NCBI GenBank assembly: GCA_027490055.1
Contig: JAIXYV010000061.1
Coordinates: 1-35,118, forward strand
Reading direction: 5' to 3'
DNA: 35,118 bases
Source: Bacteroidota bacterium
GTDB lineage: Bacteria; Bacteroidota; Bacteroidia; NS11-12g; UBA955
Shown: positions 30,796-35,118 of the stretch, piece by piece
Position numbering within the stretch: position 1 is the stretch's first letter
Layout of the letters: each line of letters starts with the position of its first letter
Position numbers and translations under genes: made by a program
The notes under the pieces: generated by a model
The model's database searches: none
What the model saw: only the letters and a program-made list of their open reading frames with translations
Told to the model about the DNA's origin: nothing

Positions 30796-30830
30796 GGTCG
30801 GATAAGTTTCTTATCCGGCCCTTTCTTTTA
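30796..30830 (+). terminator. orphan rho-independent terminator
   Basis: GGTCGGATAAG (30796-30806) and CTTATCCGGCC (30810-30820) form an 11-bp stem with one G-U pair around TTT, followed by CTTTCTTTT. No coding gene ends here. Confidence 0.7.
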
Positions 30831-30881
30831 ATTTAGAAAGACGACCCCACAAAAAGAATACATAAGTAACCTGTTAAACGC

Positions 30882-30908
30882 AAAAAGGCCGGAAGTTCCG
30901 GCCTTTTT
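30882..30908. terminator. bidirectional terminator downstream of eno
   Basis: AAAAAGGCCGG (30882-30892) and CCGGCCTTTTT (30898-30908) pair perfectly over 11 bp around AAGTT, with T-runs on both strands, 17 bp past the eno stop. Confidence 0.88.
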
Positions 30909-30924
30909 AAATGATTGTTGGATA

Positions 30925-32223
<1,299 letters not shown>

Positions 32224-32287
32224 TTAGGAATTAGGATTTAGTAAATAAGTATAGGATATAGAGGTTAGCGAACTCTCCATTATCCTA

Positions 32288-33367
32288 TTATTTGATACTG
32301 CTGATAAAATCATCAAACAAGTATCTTGAATCGTGGGGACCCGGAGAAGACTCTGGGTGATACTGCACACTGAAGGCTTTCTTTCCTTTGATTCTTATAC
32401 CTTCGATGGTATTATCGTTTAAGTTTATGTGGGTTACTTCAATATCCGGATTAGTATTTTCTTTCAGAGCAAAACCGTGGTTCTGAGAAGTGATTTCGCA
32501 CTGTCCGGTAATGATGTTTTTAACGGGGTGGTTAAGACCGCGGTGACCGTTATGCATTTTGAAGGTCTCTAATCCCATGGCGCGACCAAGTAATTGGTTA
32601 CCCAGGCAAATACCAAACATTGGCACACCAGCATCTAATAGAGCTTTTACGGTTTCAACGGCATAATCCATGGCTGATGGATCGCCAGGACCGTTAGAGA
32701 TCAATATACCGTTTGGATTCCAGGCCATGATATCTTTTACTGAAGCATGTGCATTGAAGACGCCGCAGTATGCATCGCGTTCGTTAAGGCAACGCAAAAT
32801 ATTTTTCTTTACACCAAAATCCAGAACCGCTACTCTGTGAGCCGCCTGATCTGAACCTGTTGTGTAAAAATCTGGGGTACTAACATGAGATGACAATTCC
32901 AAACCAGCCATATCAGGCACATCTCTCAGCATTTGCTTCAATGTGTCGATATCGGTAATTTCGCTACTGATGATAGCGTTCATAGCCCCTTTATCTCTGA
33001 CATGTCTAACAACCTGACGAGTGTCGATATTCTGAATACCAACCACCTGGTTATTGATAAAATAATCGTCGATGCTGTTGACCGCCATTTTGCGGGAATG
33101 ATGATGGGCAAAGGTGCTACACACCAAACCTGAAATTTTAATGTTTTCAGATTCTACATCGTCATTGCTGACGCCATAATTTCCGATGTGAACGTTTGTC
33201 TCGACTAAAATTTGGCCAAAATAGGATGGATCGGTGAAAACTTCCTGATAACCGGTCATCCCGGTATTAAAACAAATCTCACCTGTGGTAGTTCCAATCT
33301 TGCCTACTGCCTTGCCTTTGAAGTAGGTTCCGTCTTTTAATAGCAGAACTGCTTGTGTTGAACTCAT
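32288..33367 (-). CDS. carA: carbamoyl-phosphate synthase small (glutaminase) subunit
   Basis: A 359-residue CarA. N-terminal CPSase small-chain domain (about 1-150; GYQEVFTDPSYFGQI), then a class I glutamine amidotransferase (about 178-355) with nucleophile C254 in GICLGNQLLG and H337/E339 in YHPES. It feeds ammonia from glutamine to CarB for pyrimidine and arginine synthesis; carB is not in the window. ATG 33367 is preferred over an upstream in-frame ATG at 33397, because the -7 element lies between them. Confidence 0.96.
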   Translation of the reverse strand: MSSTQAVLLLKDGTYFKGKAVGKIGTTTGEICFNTGMTGYQEVFTDPSYFGQILVETNVHIGNYGVSNDDVESENIKISGLVCSTFAHHHSRKMAVNSIDDYFINNQVVGIQNIDTRQVVRHVRDKGAMNAIISSEITDIDTLKQMLRDVPDMAGLELSSHVSTPDFYTTGSDQAAHRVAVLDFGVKKNILRCLNERDAYCGVFNAHASVKDIMAWNPNGILISNGPGDPSAMDYAVETVKALLDAGVPMFGICLGNQLLGRAMGLETFKMHNGHRGLNHPVKNIITGQCEITSQNHGFALKENTNPDIEVTHINLNDNTIEGIRIKGKKAFSVQYHPESSPGPHDSRYLFDDFISSIK

Positions 33368-33374
33368 TAAAGTG

Positions 33375-33382
33375 CAAAAGTA
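33375..33382 (-). promoter_or_regulatory. -7 element (TACTTTTG) of carA
   Basis: Exact TAnnTTTG match followed by C; 7 nt before ATG 33367 and downstream of ATG 33397, so it decides the start. Confidence 0.55.
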
Positions 33383-33467
33383 AAGTATATCGAACAATTA
33401 AAAAACACAATTTATACCCATTTATTGAGCAGCTCAATTGAGCCTGTTTTGCTCAGAAAAAGCTTTC

Positions 33468-34145
33468 TCAAGGCACAAAAATACCCGCCCTTACTGCATA
33501 AATGGCAATGCCTACCACATTGTCCGTTTCCAGTTTTTTCATAATATGGTTGCGATGGGTCTTCACCGTATTGTTCGAAAGCGACAATTTATCGGCGATT
33601 TCCTGGGAACTCATCTGTTTACAAATCATTCTGATGATCTCTTTTTCCCTCTCACTTAAATCGACTTTCTCGTTTTTGTTGTAATTGCGTTCAAACTTCG
33701 ATTTATTGCCCAAAAAGCGGGTCCACACATCGTCTACTTCTTTTGAAAGATACTGAACACCTTCTGAGACTCTTAAAATGGCTTCTGTCAATTCAAGTTC
33801 GTCGGTACTCTTTAGCACATATCCCAGTACGCCCATATCCAGTAATTCTATCATCTGTCGTTTAGAATCCGACATGGTTAGAATAATGATTTTACTTCGC
33901 GGAAAATCTTTCTTAATAAGCGCAGCCGCTTCTACGCCATCCATTTCTGGCATTTGCAAATCCAGTAAAATGATATCGTAATGCGTTTGCTTGAGCTTTT
34001 CAATACAATCTCTCCCGTTTTCTGCTTCATCGCATTTCGTAACAAAGTCGATATTATTAAGTATGCGCTTGATGCCATTGCGGTACAGCGGATGGTCGTC
34101 GACAACCAGCACACTAAGGTCTTTGGTAATATTTTCGGTTTCCAT
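33468..34145 (-). CDS. NarL/FixJ-type response regulator
   Basis: A 225-residue regulator. Receiver domain (about 10-130): D16 and D17 in VVDDHP, phospho-acceptor D62 in LLDLQMPEMDG, T90 and K112. A LuxR/NarL-type winged helix follows (about 160-222): LSEREKEIIRMICKQMSSQEIADKLSLSNN with the VKTHRNHIMKKL recognition helix. It is 1 nt after the histidine kinase gene and is certainly its partner. Its targets are unknown. Confidence 0.93.
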   Translation of the reverse strand: METENITKDLSVLVVDDHPLYRNGIKRILNNIDFVTKCDEAENGRDCIEKLKQTHYDIILLDLQMPEMDGVEAAALIKKDFPRSKIIILTMSDSKRQMIELLDMGVLGYVLKSTDELELTEAILRVSEGVQYLSKEVDDVWTRFLGNKSKFERNYNKNEKVDLSEREKEIIRMICKQMSSQEIADKLSLSNNTVKTHRNHIMKKLETDNVVGIAIYAVRAGIFVP

Positions 34146-34146
34146 G

Positions 34147-34887
34147 TTAATAGGTTAATGTTATTCTTGAATAAAATCCATCTTTCATATTGATCTCAAT
34201 ATGCCCTTTCATTAGTTCGACACGGGTACTAATATTTTTCAGACCAATTCCTGCGTCCTGACTATTGAAATTTTTGTTACCCGTTCCATTATCTTTATAA
34301 GTGTAAATTAAATAGCGTTTAGCTGGATCTATGGTAATCTCAACAGAAATCAAACTGGCTTTACTGTGTTTGTTAGAGTTATAAACCATTTCCTGAGTTA
34401 TTTTAAACAGATGAGATTTAATCATATCATCATATTCGAGTCCGCTCGAGTTACTGGTAAAACTGATTTTAATAGCGTTCTCTGACTGGCGATCTATCAT
34501 CTCTTTAATGGCTTCTACCAATCCAAATTTTATCAGTGATTGCGACATCAGATCATGGGAAATGGTTCGAATATCCTGAATGGCTTTTTTGATTTGCGTT
34601 TTTGTTTCGGCCACTATCGCTGGTATCTCTTGTACATTGTCTTTGATCCGATCGACTGTGAAAATAATATTCGACAAATGCGGGCCCATTTCATCGTGTA
34701 AATCGCGCGCCAATCGCTGCCTCTCTTCATCCTGACCATGAATAAAGTTAGTCAATGCCTCAGCCTGTTTCTTTAAAAGATTCACTCTGTACTTATTAAT
34801 TAGCACAAAAAAGAAAATGGCCATCAGTATGAGAATGATACTGAAAGAACCCACTAATACGATGACAAATTCTGCTAATTGCGACAT
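34147..34887 (-). CDS. sensor histidine kinase (HisKA_3 / NarX-DegS class)
   Basis: A 246-residue kinase with one membrane helix (about 8-30) and almost no sensing domain. The dimerisation/phosphoacceptor helix has ERQRLARDLHDEMGPHLSN (H64), and the HATPase_c domain has NSNKHSKAS (N-box), KDNGTGNK and GIGLKNISTRVELMKG. This class pairs with NarL-type regulators, as here. With only a membrane helix, the input is probably supplied by another membrane protein; the upstream membrane protein overlapping it by 13 nt is a candidate. Confidence 0.92.
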   Translation of the reverse strand: MSQLAEFVIVLVGSFSIILILMAIFFFVLINKYRVNLLKKQAEALTNFIHGQDEERQRLARDLHDEMGPHLSNIIFTVDRIKDNVQEIPAIVAETKTQIKKAIQDIRTISHDLMSQSLIKFGLVEAIKEMIDRQSENAIKISFTSNSSGLEYDDMIKSHLFKITQEMVYNSNKHSKASLISVEITIDPAKRYLIYTYKDNGTGNKNFNSQDAGIGLKNISTRVELMKGHIEINMKDGFYSRITLTY

Positions 34888-35118
34888 CTGAAACTATACA
34901 TTAATAAGGTGTTGAGGGTAATATTGGCGAGGTGGTTGATGGTAACATCTGTATATTTATATATTTCCAGTACGTTTCCCTTTAATTCATCACCAATAAA
35001 CAAATAAATATTAAATGGCAAAATGGCCATAAAATAAATTAGGCGGGCAAAGGCTATCCAGAAGATGTAGTTCTTATTAAATTCGGTATCGCTTAAATCG
35101 AAGGTTTTTAAGAGCATC
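34875..35118 (-). CDS. membrane protein upstream of the two-component system (cut by window edge)
   Basis: The visible part is about 80 residues: NKNYIFWIAFARLIYFMAILPFNIYLFIG is a hydrophobic hairpin, followed by KYTDVTINHLANITLNTLLMYSF, another weak membrane segment. The frame stays open at the window end, so the true start may lie beyond base 35118. It overlaps the kinase gene by 13 nt and may be its membrane partner. No family recognised. Confidence 0.5.
   Translation of the reverse strand, partial: MLLKTFDLSDTEFNKNYIFWIAFARLIYFMAILPFNIYLFIGDELKGNVLEIYKYTDVTINHLANITLNTLLMYSFRCRN

Larger units (their letters stand above)
30570..30830 (+). ncRNA. candidate small RNA upstream of eno (uncertain)
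   Basis: This stretch of the 450-bp gene-free interval 30476-30924 has no open frame of note. It contains the tandem palindromes just before it, an imperfect 19-bp inverted repeat (30707-30765) and an orphan terminator (30796-30830) with no gene in front of it. A transcript running from about 30600-30720 to 30830 would explain the terminator. Exact TAnnTTTG is not seen; TAAGCTTTG and TAGTGTTTG have one base too many. It does not look like a tRNA, tmRNA or SRP RNA; 6S RNA cannot be judged by eye. Confidence 0.35.

Noticed and set aside
33424-33438. ATTGAG-CAG-CTCAAT inverted repeat after the response regulator
   Set aside because: Short arms, 3-nt loop and no T-run on the minus strand; too weak to call a terminator or operator.

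Overview
The window comes from a chromosome of the phylum Bacteroidota. The evidence is the repeated TAnnTTTG-type -7 promoter element in front of many genes, two type IX secretion cargo proteins (one CHU_C / gliding-motility C-terminal type, one type A sorting tail), tandem DUF1573 proteins, DUF4293, and the usual Bacteroidota order of the cytochrome c oxidase and heme A genes. Class and genus cannot be fixed from the sequence. I see no CRISPR array, insertion sequence, prophage, rRNA or tRNA.

Layout. 1-1587: start of a UDP-glucose 6-dehydrogenase gene (minus), a doubtful small upstream ORF, a DUF1905/YdeI protein and a DEDDh exonuclease. 1665-4752: a sulfur/persulfide operon: a CstB-like fusion of metallo-beta-lactamase and two rhodanese modules, DUF6132, an HMA domain, two single rhodaneses, a small cysteine-rich membrane protein and thioredoxin. 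4841-8248: capA-like, mgtE and rsmA on the minus strand. 8357-10396: four consecutive DUF1573 proteins. 10487-12226: FNR-type flavoprotein and radical SAM/SPASM protein. 12223-14320: T9SS cargo, a short 3-hydroxyacyl-CoA dehydrogenase-like protein and divergent RidA. 14384-15400: DUF2892 and a Crp/Fnr regulator. 15534-20308: a 1330-residue secreted hydrolase/beta-helix protein and a zinc-ribbon membrane protein. 20420-29510: respiratory block (DUF983, CPMC membrane protein, DUF420/CtaM, SCO, COX IV, two COX III, CtaB, CtaA, COX I, COX II). 29659-35118: DUF4293, an overlooked 50-residue membrane protein, a structured gene-free stretch, enolase, CarA and a NarL-type two-component system.

The main hidden signal is regulatory. 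The 14-bp palindrome GTGA-N6-TCAC occurs in three intergenic regions: ahead of the persulfide operon, ahead of DUF2892 directly after the Crp/Fnr gene, and ahead of the CPMC/DUF983 pair of the oxidase block. In all three its centre lies exactly 36.5 bp from the last base of a TAnnTTTG-like -7 element, which is class II activator geometry (about -41). The recognition helix of the Crp/Fnr protein encoded here carries the RExxxR residues that read GTGA half-sites in E. coli CRP. I infer one regulon joining sulfane-sulfur handling, the DUF2892 protein and oxidase accessory proteins.

Other notable points: a roughly 100-residue, helix-prone insertion inside the CuA domain of COX II; seven genes whose start codon is only 4-10 nt beyond the -7 element (leaderless or nearly so); and a 450-bp region before enolase with two palindromes 22 bp apart and an orphan terminator that may mark a small RNA.
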